Positions 1 to 12,424 of a stretch of DNA of 64,000 nucleotides are shown piece by piece. A model generated the notes under the pieces. It did not search any database. It saw nothing but the letters and a program-made list of their open reading frames with translations, and had not been told where the DNA came from. Source of the DNA: Hygrocybe punicea (taxonomy: Eukaryota; Basidiomycota; Agaricomycetes; Agaricales; Hygrophoraceae); NCBI GenBank assembly GCA_963556145.1, contig OY744468.1, positions 1,364,001-1,428,000 of the forward strand. Direction: 5' to 3'. Made by a program: the position numbers and the translations under genes. Position 1 is the stretch's first letter, and every line of letters starts with the position of its first letter.

Positions 1-108
1 TCGAAAGTGTTCAGTCAGTGTTCAGTAGATATCCCAGCCTTTTTCTGATGCATTCCCCTTCCACCCACAATTGTACACACATTATATCAGATGTGTCTGT
101 GTTGCAGT

Positions 109-481
109 CACTGGATGCAAGCCATAATATTTCTAATAAAAATGTCTTGAAATTGCCTGGAAATTAATCCATATTATTTTAACATGTCATTTACAGAGAA
201 CATTTACATATTTAGTGCATATTTTTCGTACATTTCTGAGACAGGTATCATAAAGATATGATAAACATTATAAGAAAACCAAGATGTTTCAAGACTATGA
301 AATTGTATTTCTTTTAAGATAGCACTCAAGATACTTTTATGATAACTTCCTTTAAAACGAACTGACATTATTTAGAAGGTTTTTAAATTTTTTCTCACAA
401 TGTTGTATTAAAGTAACATGGATTAATTTCCAGATAACTTCAAGATATTTTGAGTTGAAATACTATGGCTTGCATCCAGTG
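109..481. mobile_element. Small non-autonomous DNA element (MITE), CACTA-like ends
   Basis: An 18-bp perfect terminal inverted repeat runs from CACTGGATGCAAGCCATA at 109-126 to its reverse complement at 464-481. Similarity continues inward: GGAAATTAATCCAT near 160 recurs inverted near 420. The element is 373 bp, AT-rich, without a usable reading frame. AGT lies directly outside both ends (106-108 and 482-484), which fits a 3-bp target duplication. CACTG termini with a 3-bp duplication are the pattern of the CACTA (CMC) superfamily, to which Plavaka elements belong. A Plavaka relic lies at 16.3 kb, but no shared sequence was shown, so the family assignment is an inference. Confidence 0.65.
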
Positions 482-1405
482 AGTCATATATAATATGCAC
501 ATTGAAATCGTTCCCAATGCAAGCAGTGATTTCTTGTCAAAGAGGTATAATACAATGTTCCACCTTCAACCCTCGGCAATCCCATTGTAGACATAATAGT
601 ATGACCTGTATATTGGATGGGTCTGTACAAGTGCTACATATCCTTGCAATGCACCTCATACTTAATACATTATCAATACTGGTAAAACAGGCTCAATGGA
701 TTTCAGTAAATCATTGGGCCAGTGTCCCAGACACAGTATGCAGCATTGCAGTGCAACAGACACTGTCTGTTCCATAAATTCCATTCGTGCATGTCACACC
801 TATCTTCATCATGTGTGCTGGAATTGGTTCAGGTGTTCAACACTGATCAAACTGTTACACAAGAACATTGTGTCACCAACTTCACAGCTTCATGAATCGG
901 AAGCATTGCTAGTGCACAAGCTGAACCAGTCATCTTGTTGATTCTGGTATCATCAAACCCAGTGATCTTATCAAAGTGGTTCCAATACAAGTGCAGTTGG
1001 TGTCATTGTACATGTGTTTATTTCTACCATACTCACAGGAGGTCATTCTTGACCCGACAAATAATTCAGATACTTAGAGTTTCTGGATATACTTACTATG
1101 TATTCTGTAAAACTTTCACAGAGTAACTATGACTACTGATAGAGTAGTAAATTAGTTGTATATATGCCAGCATGAACACTGCAAACTTGATGTGAAAGAT
1201 GCCAATTTGGGATCTGATATTGCATTATGACAAATTGGAAGGAACAGGGTATAATCAATTATGAAAGCTATATCATTGTAGTATGGTATCTGAATGGTAT
1301 CTGAATGGCATCAGTATGTAATAATAAAGGAAATATTAATAACTTTGCAAATATTGATTATCATAGCAGCATCATAATACTGTATGATTTGTATCCACTT
1401 ATTCT
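482..1405. other. Intergenic, nothing recognised
   Basis: AT-rich sequence with only short overlapping reading frames that show no family resemblance and no exon-intron pattern. I see no repeat array or RNA gene here. Confidence 0.5.
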
Positions 1406-1451
1406 CTCATTACTAAAAAGGGACGAGTAACCTGCCATGCAAAGCAATGGC
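1406..1451 (-). repeat. Helitron-like 3' terminal hairpin
   Basis: Read on the minus strand, just after the truncated Helitron gene, GCCATTGCTTTGCATGGC (1434-1451) can fold into a stem with a TTT loop and one bulged base. It is followed by AGGTTACTCGTCCC and TTTTTAGT. Helitron 3' ends are a short hairpin followed within about 10-15 nt by CTRR next to a target T. The spacing and the TTACTCGTCC segment fit fungal Helitron tails, but the terminus reads TTAG rather than CTAG, so this is a degenerate or guessed end. Confidence 0.4.
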
Positions 1452-1461
1452 CCACACCCCA

Positions 1462-4284
1462 CTAGTTTCCATACAGGCCAGGATGAGATTCATTTATTCC
1501 TAATATATGTTTGATGAACATTTCAGTAGTAAAGTGAAAGAAGCGGGCTCCAGCAACTGGATTGTTTGCAATTAGTTTGTAACAATCCTGGGGTAGACGT
1601 AGTTTAGGATAAAACTTTTCTTTGTTGTCAGCATAATATAAGCATAGTGGGTGATTGATGTCTGCAGGTGCAAAAGTGATAAACCAAGTCGGAGCACCAA
1701 TATAGGATATCAGAGACCAAATCTCATTTCGCATGTATTTCTTGTTAGTAATTGAACCTTTGACCTGACCAGCTACGTGATCCAGATCAGAAATGAGTTT
1801 ATAGCATGCTTTCTCTTCTGATGTATCCGGTTTGACTCTATCACCTCTAGATAATCTTTTAGAGAGGTCATCCAAAACAGCTGTATTGATATTCATCAGG
1901 CGATTTGCAATATCGTTGAAATTATGTTTATTAGTCAACAAATATCCTCCGGTTGTACTGTCTTTGATTTGTTCTTGATTGAATGCAATCAATGGAAAAT
2001 AGGGATCGGTTTGAAATCTTTTGTCATGGTACATCAGGAGATGTCTTTTGTGCATCATATCACTGATGCTTAAAACATCATTGTCTATGCTGCTAATACC
2101 ACCCAAGCCATATGGAAATAGGCAGGGAAACATCATAGGATATAACTGAGGATTATTAAAGAACGATTCTGGATTTCTAGCATGGCTTATGGCAAGAACA
2201 CCACCATGGTCATCTATCAAGTGCTTGGTCGCTCTAGCTATTAATGCCTTTGGACTTGTAATATCTAGATTTTCGCCAGTTACTCCACTAACAACAAAGG
2301 GACAAGGCCCATCTTCCACACCATCTTCCACTTCATTGTCAAATGCACTAGTGGCTTCTGGTTCCTTATTTGTGTCTGCTGGTCGATATGCAACCACAAC
2401 AGGAATTCCATGATCTGGATATTGTGCTAGATTTTCATAGGAGATATCTAAATCATAGTAATCCATGTGATTCAATTTCAGCCATTCTAAAGCTGCAGAA
2501 ACTCGCCTTCGGCGAACCAATAAAGGCGTTCGCTCCATGTCTTCTGGAGTTGGTCTGGCAGGACCAGTGAAAATAAACGCTAGCACTTCATCAAGTTCTT
2601 TAATTGTTGGAGGCAACCGTTGATATATCTTTGGTGTTGGGTTTTGAAACATGATGGCATTTGCTTTCATTTTATGCATCCCAGAGGAGACACGAACAAT
2701 ACATTTGTTGTGACGAACACGGGCAATCAAAAGTTGTTCAGCAAATGTTAGATTTTGAAGTTGTGCAGGAATTCTTCCCATCCAAAGTCCATTCGCCAAA
2801 GCATATTTGGGAGTTTGGCCTTTATTCAGACTGAGCACACATGGTTTGCATATCCATTTACATGTGTCATCTAGCACTGGACCTTTGATATCCTCTATTG
2901 GATCAGAACAATGATATCGTTCACATCTTGTGATTCCCATATTGTCTCTAGTTAATATTTTCAGATTAACCTTCGTCTTTGACAAGAAAGACATGTTTTT
3001 CAATGCAACCAATTGACCACATACAGCACACCCACTTTCTTGGAAACATTCAGGTGATGTATCTCTGCACCAGTTGCTGATTATGGTTTCCTTCAATTCA
3101 ATAGATGGAGGAGGAGGAGGAAATAATTGCTCATCTGACTTGTCCAATTCTTCTTTCATTTGAGCCTGAGTTTCTTCTTTGCCGCACTCATTTGTTTCTG
3201 TCATTTTTTGTCTTCTGTACCACTGTTTACACAGGTCTTTATGTGATTTAATATCATGCACATGAAAAATAGAAACATGAGTATCACAAGCTGAACAATT
3301 ATGCCTCATTAATGCCACAGATAGATCTTGTCCATGTAATCTTCGTAATGTCTTTGACAAATATATACCATGTATTGTTGTTATTTCACCAATATCCTTC
3401 ACTGTCAAATTTGGCAGAAGTTCATGTAAAGGCATTTTAACACATGCATATGTTTTTCTATCTTCATATAAAGTGTTGGCTGTTTGTTCATCAATATGCC
3501 CCACATATTCGAATAATATGTCAGAATCATGGTTGATATTATTAGACGGTAGCATAAAAGATTGAAGAAAGCTAAACTTGAATGTTGGTATTCGTTTACC
3601 ACCACCAATGTAGTCATATCTATGAACGAAATTTATATATAAAGATTTAAACAAGTGTCCAAATAAATTCAAATTGAACACAATTATGTTTGAACGGCTA
3701 TGCCGTATTATGAAACATAGTGTGGTCCACAGCAACGTTGCATGTGATAGAGAACTAGTAATACAATGAAATAAATATGTTTTGAAATCATGTCGTCTCA
3801 ATAGCGATTGCATGAGCAATGCTTTGATCATTTTACAACGACATTGGACAGTGATAGGTTTGAGAAGACAATACAAAGCAAAGAGATATTTAGGAGGTAA
3901 GAAATATGTTCTGGCATATTGAATAGAACGTATTCGCATTTTGAAGGCGCTATTTTTAAATGTAGTCCAAACGAATAATGGATTGACTGTCAAGTTATCT
4001 TTTGTTTCTTTTGTTATTCCAATGATCTTTACATATAGTGTTGCATTTATTTGCATCAATATTGTTGCATCGCCCTGATCTGGGGCCAACTCATGTTCTA
4101 TGAGTTTTCTTTGAAAAACACCCAATTCTTGGGTCAAGGTCGATATCACAGGACATGAAATTGGTTCAGGAGAGATATACATAAGTTTGTCTTGGCATAG
4201 TTGTGGAAACAATGTTGCATTTGCAAGGAAATATAGATAAGTCAAACATGCAATGCAGACACGGATGATGTTGTGGGGATTCAT
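1462..4284 (-). pseudogene. Truncated Helitron Rep/helicase (N-terminal part)
   Basis: A single 940-residue frame. The middle holds a Cys-rich region (CSACDTH; CERYHC followed by CKWICKPC) and the block GLWMGRIPAQLQNLTFAEQL, typical of the domain that precedes the Rep region in Helitron proteins. Residues about 700-935 match the Helitron_like_N region: PMMFPCLFPYGLGG, then KRHLLMYHDKRFQTDPYFP, then GAPTWFITFAPAD, then FFHFTTEMFIKHILG. The frame ends right after HPGLYG, where intact proteins continue into the HUH rolling-circle nuclease motif. That motif, the Tyr residues and the whole SF1 helicase are absent, and a candidate Helitron 3' hairpin follows within 60 bp, so this is an internally deleted copy that cannot transpose itself. 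The long open frame suggests a recent deletion. The start codon is arbitrary. Confidence 0.85.
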
Positions 4285-5372
4285 GAGGATTTGTGACAGT
4301 AAGAGGAAACACCGCCCATTTAACTAGTCAAGTGGTTCGGATCATGAATAACAATTAACACAATGGGATTGATCATATGACATTATATTATTTGTAAGCT
4401 TTTCCCAAAACACCATAAGGCGTGCCTGAATCTTTAGAAATCTGTGTTTACTTTTTTTATTCCATTCTATGTTCCTGTGACATGCCTTGATACAGGCCAA
4501 AAATGCATCTGTATCATGAATAGCTGCCTTACGATCTTATTAGGGGTCTGGCTGACAAGACATTGATCAAACCGACTGAGAAGAACAATGGTACCCCCTT
4601 TTAAGATATTTTGTGGATTTAATCTTCAGAGTCTCAGTGATATTTATTTCTAGCTTGCTCAACAGACAAAACAGGTATTGAAGTTGAACAACCAGGCTGT
4701 TTGACAACTGTGCATATTTGACAATTGCTTGGTAATTCATGGAAATTATCATTGTTCTTCATCCTTGTCAGAAATACATTGTCATTTTTATGGAGCTGTA
4801 CGTATCATTCCCACACAAGTATACTGTATTATTCTGGTACCAAAGAGTCATAGCTCCCCTTGAAGTGACAGTTATATCTTCCACTACAAGAGGGGGTTTT
4901 GTTACTCTTGTATCATTGTATCCTCATTTAATAGGTCCATAAAGTTCGTGATTCTGGTTTCTTACATATATTCAATTTGAATTTTCATTAGCCCGAATGA
5001 GAGTCATCTCAGGTTGTCCTTCTCAAGTTGAGTGTGTAGGTGGTTGTACAACTGAACTGAAAGTAATGCATTCACCAGGATATATTTTAGACAAACAGAT
5101 TTTCAGTCAACAAGATTGATGCCTTATGCTGTATCTATGCTCACTATCATGCTCAATTCTTATGGTCATAGGACAGTAACACAAACCATTTTTAACGGAG
5201 CAAAAAGAAATACATATATAGAAACTGTACAAATGTTAATAGTAGCGATGTATGAGGAGGACATTTGAGGGCACAGATTGTCACCAAGTTTCCAGAAATC
5301 AACGACTGGGATACAGTTTTTTTAGTCAAATATAATGAATACTCCACAAAAGAAGGACTTACTCCTCCAAAA
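4285..5372. other. Intergenic, nothing recognised
   Basis: AT-rich. The 5' part of the Helitron may extend into it, but I could not identify a TC 5' terminus. Short frames on both strands look random. Confidence 0.4.
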
Positions 5373-7296
5373 TTAAGGCCCGGGATCAAGTTTGGATGTC
5401 GATGGCTTGGGAGATGAAGGCCTCGTTTGGCTTGGAGTAATGGAGAGTAGGATTTCGGGTGGAACGATGTTGCTCCAATCCACATCCATTGATGAAGCGC
5501 TGGGCTCTGCAGGGGTCGATGACTGGTGGCGTGACGATGCACGCGTATTGGGACGGAATCCTAGGACATGGAGAAGATCAGAATTGGAATATATACAGCC
5601 TATGATGTAATGTTGAAATACATACCTGGAGTCGGAGACTTCTTCGGTGGCTTCACCAGGTTGAGTTTCTCTATGATAATGCCCGCTTGCTCCGAAGCAA
5701 CATCTAATTTCCTCCTCTTTGCCATCTCGCCATCCTCGTGACCATCGCTGGGAGACATCTTTTCAGGTTCGGGAGATCCGTCATCGTTGTCCATGGTTAT
5801 ATCATTATCAACATCCAACAACCCCGCCCACTCTGGTCCTAAAATGTCCAACTTCGCGGATTCCGGTGCCACAACATCCGGCTCGGGGGCGATGGGTGGC
5901 TTAATCTCCATTGTCAATTTCTCTGATGCCGATTGCCGGGTTGTGCGCGACGACCCAATTTCAACAGCGACTGCGAGATGTCAGTGCATTAATCATAACA
6001 AGGTGAGCAACGTACGCATTTGGGCCTTAGACCGCTTCTTCTTTACCGGGGCTACGTCCTCCTCCATCTTTATGTCGTCTATACATGAATAAATGTGTTG
6101 GATCATCGTTTTGATATTCGGAATTCAATAACTCACCCTCATCGTCGTCCTCGGCTTTGGACTTGATTGTGCGCTCTGTCATGATGAAGGGTTTGCATGT
6201 ATGACAATCACAGACAATGAAAGTACTTACTGGACTTGGGCTTGGGCTTGGGCTTCTTTTTGTCCTTCTCGGACGAATTGTCTGCGCCACCTGAATATTC
6301 AATAGATCTATACACCACTATGGTTGAAAATTTGTACAAACCAGCAGAAGATGCCTTCTGTTTTTTGACCGATTTTGACTTGGCTTTGCCCTTGCCCTTG
6401 CCCTGGGCAACTGGCTCCTCTGCAAATGTACTATATCATTAGCACAATCACACATGTAATTCTAGATCACACCTTCATCATCATCTGCCACATCAGAATC
6501 GACGAGGACACTATGTCCTTTACACCAAGCAATAACATGACCGATGATCTCGAGCTTTGTGGCATCCGGAAGCCCACCGAATGACCAATTTGCCAAGGTT
6601 CCGCTGTGCCATGCTGGCACGGATTCGTCGTATTTTGCCCAATCTATGATGCCAGACGTGAGAATTCATTTGGCCATAAATACATATATACTTACCTAGA
6701 TCCTCGGGCTTGATCTCGGTGTTCACAGCGCCATGTTGAATCAAAGCCGATGGAGAATGTTTCCCGACATAAAATTCTTTCAGGAGCCAATCATCGAAGA
6801 TCTTGCTTCGCCAGTCACGGGTAACCTCGTTTGCCCGTTTCGCCACCAAGACTTCTGCCCAAATTTCGTCCATGACGGTGTCGGTATACTTGAGGTAATC
6901 CCGAAGTGAATCGGTCCCTTCCTTATCATTTTTGACGTAGTCCGCCGAGTAGTTGGGTGCCTTGTTGTATGCGATGGCTGCTGTCGCGTAGATGTACATA
7001 TCCATTTGATAAATCAAGCGACGGAGCGGTTCCTCATATCGTTCGGGGATTTCGCGCCATAACTCACCTCGGGCGGTGGCATCGTGGGGGTGTGTCTTCA
7101 GTACATAGAGATTACGAGAAAATACGGGAATGGTGCCGGATTCCTTGTTGGGTGCCGGAATCTTGGGCGGGACCATGTACTGGATTTGGAAGATGCGATG
7201 TAGCTCCTGCAGCTTTTTGGGCGGCGCATCAGGCCAGTACTTGAAGGCGGCGGGATTGACAGCGGGAGTCGAGGTTTTGACGACTGGCAAGGACAT
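5373..7296 (-). CDS. Multi-exon agaricomycete protein of unknown function
   Basis: I do not recognise a named domain. The start is taken as the ATG at 7296 (MSLPVVKTSTPAV), because the in-frame sequence upstream is not protein-like. Exon 1 (7296-6697) encodes an Arg/Tyr-rich conserved-looking block: PAAFKYWPDAPPKKLQELHR, then VFSRNLYVLKTHPHDA, then ERYEEPLRRLIYQMDMYIYA. It ends at a GTAAGT donor (6696) and is followed by a 53-bp intron with its acceptor at 6644. Later short exons encode basic, Lys/Pro-rich linker, a segment starting MEIKPPIAPEPD, and a tail starting FRPNTRASSRHQ that stops at TAA 5373-5375. The charged, disordered C-terminal half suggests a nuclear or chromatin protein, which is inference. 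All exons seen are stop-free. It diverges from the ATP-grasp gene at 8467 across about 1.2 kb holding the 82-bp array. Confidence 0.65.
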
Positions 7297-7689
7297 GGTA
7301 GATGAAATAAAAGTTTTTTGGTCGACGTGTGAGGCGATTTGAGAGCAAAAGAAAAGGGCGGATTTATTACTCAACGCTCCAGACTATGAATACAGATGTC
7401 ACGACCACGTGACCAGATCAATCGCCACATGTTCGACCTCATGTTCGGCTTCTTTGCATGCATAAAAAACAGATCTATTTATTTATGTTTTTGATGTGGC
7501 TCGAGCTTAGAAGTTGTCCAAAGCTAGTAATTGCACGCAGAAAACCGACATGTGCAGCGTATGGAATATTTTTCAGTTGGTAAGGCAATAAATCGAGTTA
7601 ATTCGTTCGATGAATATTCACGGACTGGTCCGTTGACGGAAAAGCACAACAAGTCTGACTTGTTGGATGGATGTAGAAGGACTAGATAT

Positions 7690-8215
7690 ACTACAACAAA
7701 CATGTTGTTGGGTGTGTTCGGTCACCGGACATGTTTGGTGGATGTCAATGTACGACTAGATATACTACACCGAACACACCGAACATGTTCAATGTGTTCG
7801 GTGTGATATATCTAGTCACAACCGTTGGTTGACATCCACCGAACATCTCCACCGAACACACCGAACATGTTCGATGTGTTCGGTGTGGTATATCCAGTCA
7901 CAACCATTGGTTGACATCCACCGAACATCTCCACCGAACACACCGAACATGTTCGATGTGTTCGGTGTGATATATCCAGTCACAACCGTTGGTTGACATC
8001 CACCGAACATCTCCACCGAACACACCGAACATGTTCGATGTGTTCGGTGTGGTATATCCGGTCACAACCATTGGTTGACATCCACCGAACATCTCCACCG
8101 AACACACCGAACATGTTCGATGTGTTCGGTGTAGTATATCTCCTCATAATGGTTGGTTGACATCCACCGAACATCTCCACCGAACACACCGAACACGTCC
8201 GATCTGTTCGGTGGA
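7690..8215. repeat. 82-bp tandem array of palindromes
   Basis: About six head-to-tail copies of an 82-bp unit; the reading frames shift by exactly 82 bp from 7816 to 7898, 7980 and 8062. Each unit carries a near-perfect 36-bp palindrome: CACCGAACACA, then a core CGAACATGTTCG, then TGTGTTCGGTG. Between palindromes is a spacer containing ATCCAGTCACAACCGTTGG and GACATCCACCGAACATC. The first unit (about 7690-7800) and the last are diverged. The array sits between two divergently transcribed genes, so it may act as a shared control region or as a subterminal repeat of an element. A degenerate single copy lies at 15061-15115. Confidence 0.85.
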
Positions 8216-8466
8216 TATTGCTCTTTCAAGACATTTAAATGATTACATTGCTGATCAACGTGTTTGGCACGTGTTCGTTGTTTTATCATTGCCACTCTTG
8301 TCAGGTGACATAATTCCGACGTCTTATAATTGGAAGGTTTGTGGAATCGTCACCACCCGCTATCAACCACCCTGAAAGTAATCAATCATTAAGGTATTGA
8401 TGTATTAATGATATCTGTGTCTGTTCCTCATACCATCCATCCGAAATCCTGCCTAGGTCCACAAAC

Positions 8467-10289
8467 ATGCCATATAAGAAGGAACTTGGTTATGAACTTT
8501 GCATGCACATCTGCCCTAGTCGAAAATGCGACTCTCCAAAAACGAAATGTCTTTTGTGGAAGAAGGAAGGCAACTCCTGCCAAAGACATGTCGGATCCGC
8601 ACACCAACATCCCAAATGCGTTTCGTCTGGAATTTGTCCGCAGTCGGTATGTCTTGGTCGCAACATACGTGAAAATTCGCAGGGTGTCCGCAATGTGACG
8701 GCCGCGGAACTCGATCTCCTTCCACGCAAAAGGCTATCATCCGACTCTGAGATGGAAACATCATCTGACTGTGAAACGGAACCGCCAACCACCGTAAGCA
8801 ACAATGAACGCCGTATAACCACATTAAGCAACAATGACGGCCGTGTTTTCAAAATCCTTTTTATCCTTGACCCAACAACTCATATCGCGAGCAAAGCCGC
8901 AGCCATTAACGATCTTGCATTCGTCACCACGACCATATCCGACATCGAACTCGATACCATTGCCCATCTTGATGGTTACGTCCATATCATCAAGTCATAC
9001 AAGAGTCGCTATTCAGCATGTATTCAAGAATGGGTAATGTCTATTGTTTAATTTGTGGATTGTTGATACTGAAACGTATTTCACAACAAACAGGTTTATA
9101 TCGGAATGCGACTACATCATGAGGATGGAGCCCGGCGCTTCAATGTCAAATACATATTTTGGCCCGAGTTCCTTCATGCAATACTTCGCCATCAAGACAA
9201 AGGCGATACATGGCAAAAGTTCGCATCGGCAGATTGTGTATTTGGTGGTGTGGATATGGGAATGTCATACATGTAAGATTGACATCGCTTTAATTAATTC
9301 TGCTCCGTTTTCGCTGCATTATACTGATGTCTTGACAGCGGTAACCAATACGGATTGACACTGGAAAATGTGTCGATTTTCATGACTGGCATGGACGAAC
9401 TCTGTCGAACGGCACACATCTGGCCGCCTCCGAAGCAGATGAACACAGTCCATTCAAAATGGATACAAAATCAAAACTTGCTTCATGTCGCTTTGAATGT
9501 AACGCATACGATACGCCCTCAAGCAAAATTATTAAATGATGGCGACCAATTCCCACCGAATATTGTCTTGAAACGGACACACAGCGACACCGGTCATCAC
9601 GTCCTATTACCTGGCGACGCCAAGCGAAATTGGGAATACATGCGCAATAACTGTGAGGTTCCAGGTTCACGTTGGTTTGGGCAAACGTACATCGAACCAC
9701 TGAGTAAGATGGGCGAATGGCGTGTGTTTCTAGTTGGTGGAAAGGTCGTGTATACGGTGCACACCCTGTACAACAAGGAAAGCAAGTCCTGGAAGTGGGA
9801 TATCGTCTCAAGTTTCTATACCTTGGATGAGTTAAGGTGAGTGCCCTTCATTTTCACTTGTCATATCATATGTATGATTGTCTTAACTTTGTCAGAATAT
9901 TTCAAACGCAGGGGACTCTATTGAAGACGGTGGCGTGCAATCCGGACAGGGGCGCCATTTCTATTCGAGAGCAAGGCAGAAACGAGTTCTTCGACTTTGT
10001 CCAAAAGACCTATGAAGGGCTTTATGCGATAGAGTCCAATATGGTTGGTGGAAAACCATCGATGAGTGTTTTTTGCCGTATGGACATATCGCTCATTGTG
10101 GATTCCAAAACGGATACTGTGTCCTATTTCGTGAACGAGGTGGAACGTTATCACACATGCAGCCTCTGGTCGAACATGAAGTCAGGTCCGAAATCCGTTC
10201 GAGCACCCATTGGCTCATTAGCAGACACTTTTGCAGGGGTTTTCTATAAATGGTTGATTGACATCAAAGGTCCATACTCATATTTGTAA
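8467..10289 (+). CDS. Probable ATP-grasp family protein
   Basis: Four coding exons with clear splice sites: 8467-9032, about 9093-9272, about 9339-9836 and about 9898-10289. The N-terminal 90 residues are Cys/His-rich (LCMHICPSRKC, HVGSAHQHPKC, GICPQSVCLG) and may bind metal. The C-terminal half reads like an ATP-grasp fold in order: a nucleotide-binding strand NIVLKRTHSDTGHHV, then FGQTYIEPLSKMGEWRVF with LVGGKVVYTVHT, then the metal-binding end FCRMDISLIVD and YFVNEVERYHTCSLW. That RxD...NExE spacing is the usual Mg-ligand pattern of ATP-grasp ligases. The ligation substrates cannot be told from sequence. All exons are open, so the gene looks intact. The exact start is uncertain. Assignment is by motif only; an alternative is a diverged non-enzymatic relative. 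Confidence 0.65.
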
Positions 10290-10376
10290 TATTATCTGTA
10301 CAGTCAATGGATCGGTTCGCGTTTATTTCACAAAACAGACATAAGATACAAATATAAATGATGCTAAGTGGAGCAA

Positions 10377-12424
10377 TCATTTCGGCACTCCCAAGACCAT
10401 GACCCATTGCACATTGAGTGAAATGCTCTTCATCATGTCATCTACACGCTTGAATGTATTGATGGTGTGTCCAACAACGACACAGGATCCTGCAGGGATA
10501 TTGTGCGGGAAGATGGGTAGTTGCTGGAGCGATATGAGAGTGGACGTGAAGTCCGCTTTGACTTTGCGTGCATCATAGATGGGCACTGACAACACATACT
10601 TAAGATATCAATTTATATTAGACGACCGGATGCTTACCAATATCGTAAAATGATAGAGCGGCCTTATGATAAGATGGAGTGGGTCGACGAGTGAATGGAC
10701 TAAGTTGTACATTTTTGGATGTCGATGCCTCTATGAAAATCGATTAGGAATTACAACTAAAAATGATTAATGCACAAACTGGGAGATGTATCCATTCCAC
10801 TTGCTGTGGTCGTTGAGAAGGACACATAGTCCTTATACAGTTGGGCCCGAAATTCGGACTCGCGAATCACCATTCCAATAGCACCGACATATCGCTCCCA
10901 TTCCCCTTGAAGTAGTGCACCCTGTATAACCTTGACCGGCTTTGTATTGCCACCAATCTTGGGCTCATCGAGAAAGCAGGACTCCACTATGATGACCGAT
11001 GTAAAGATCGTCGGCATTCCACCTCCGACTGCATGAAAGAAGTTGCGACCAAATGCACCAGTGGAGATATGGGCAGGGTTATCACGAGAGAGATTAGAGT
11101 ACCTCCCAGATCTATCAAATGTAATGGCGGAAACCAATAACCTATATTATATCCAATGAATCGACCAAATTGACCTCAAATTGCTGTTCAAATAACGTAC
11201 TTTCTGTTGATCTTGTAGATGTCAGTGATGATATCACTGAACTGTGGGTTGCCATTCCCAATTGCACTGGACCAGGATACCATTGCTGCTGCCCTGAATG
11301 GTTATGAGTAAATGACAAGGGTATAAATGCAATTGCATACTTGATATTGACACAGTCTTGGTAGGTGTCAACAAGTTGAGGATCCCTCGTGCCAATATCG
11401 GACTCATCAACGTTCGGAGATGGTAAGCTAGATTCACGACATCTACATCAAACACCACGGTGTAATAAGATCCAACACACCTGGTGATCTGCGTCAGTGC
11501 ATAGGTCAGATCTCCTTCATCGCCACTGGAGCCTTTATCATCGTCGGTATCATCGAGCATGATGGCCTTCGTGGACTTCGACTTCTTGGATGGAGTATTA
11601 GAAACGCTGTTACAATTAATGAATGAGAATATTCATATCGGCACGTAAAATACACACGAAATTGGCTTATCGGGGTTCTTCATCAAGGCTACTTTGCGAC
11701 GATGCCTAAACAGTCAAACGATTTGTTTGAACAAATGGATATGTCTATGATAACCGAACAACTCACTTAGAACCGTAATCCTCTTCCTCTTCCTCTTCCT
11801 CCTCTTCCTCACCGTCTCGTGATTGATTAGATGCAGCTTTCAATTTCTTGGCGGGGGAAGGCGTTTTACTATAGATAACCTGTCAATGATGAGACAATAC
11901 CTATGAAAAATATTTACACATTGTCGTCATTGTCGGTGACATTGGGAGATGACATTTGACGTTTCTTTCCACTGTAACAGATTGATATCATGGTGGATAT
12001 ATTTGATATTGAAACACTAACACGTCTTTAACGTTGCGAAACTTGACGGAATGCCTAGGAGGATATTGATATTTGTTAACTCATATTGGATAACGATGAT
12101 ATGTGATTATAGATACCTTGTGAGCGTTGACGGTGCCATTACACTGCCAGTGCTTTGAATACTGACGGCATCATCATTAGCATCGGACAAAGCCACACTG
12201 TCCATTGGTCAAAAATAGATAACGATTAAAACGATGACACATACATATCATCATCAGCCCAAGTCTTGATGACCTTCTTCCGCTTCTCGATTGTTGCAGA
12301 AGGCCGTCTTTAGTGCATGCAATAGAAACTTCAGTTATACCGAGTAAAATAGGGATGCATACATGGTGGCCTTGGATTTTGCTTTCGAGTTTGATTTCGT
12401 GGCGGTGGACTTCTTGGGAGGCAT
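10377..12424 (-). CDS. Lineage-restricted nuclear-type protein, many short exons
   Basis: Starts at ATG 12424 (MPPKKSTATKSNSKAKSKAT). The first third is built from very short exons of Lys/Ser/Pro-rich sequence plus a run of acidic residues near 11780-11815, typical of disordered nuclear proteins. The folded C-terminal part reads DLTYALTQITRCVGSYYTVV, then VNLAYHLRTLMSPILARGIL, then AITFDRSGRYSNLSRDNPAH, then VKVIQGALLQGEWERYVGAI, ending WVMVLGVPK at 10377. I know this layout as an expanded agaricomycete family without assigned function; I cannot name a domain. No stop was seen within the exons I could trace. It converges with the ATP-grasp gene, whose stop is only 87 bp away. Confidence 0.6.

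Noticed and set aside
502..1126. Three short plus-strand frames
   Set aside because: Low-information, overlapping, no recognisable domain.
7898..8295. Serial 69-77-residue minus-strand frames, and a CRISPR-like reading of the array
   Set aside because: They are the 82-bp repeat translated; direct tandem repeats without unique spacers are not a CRISPR array.
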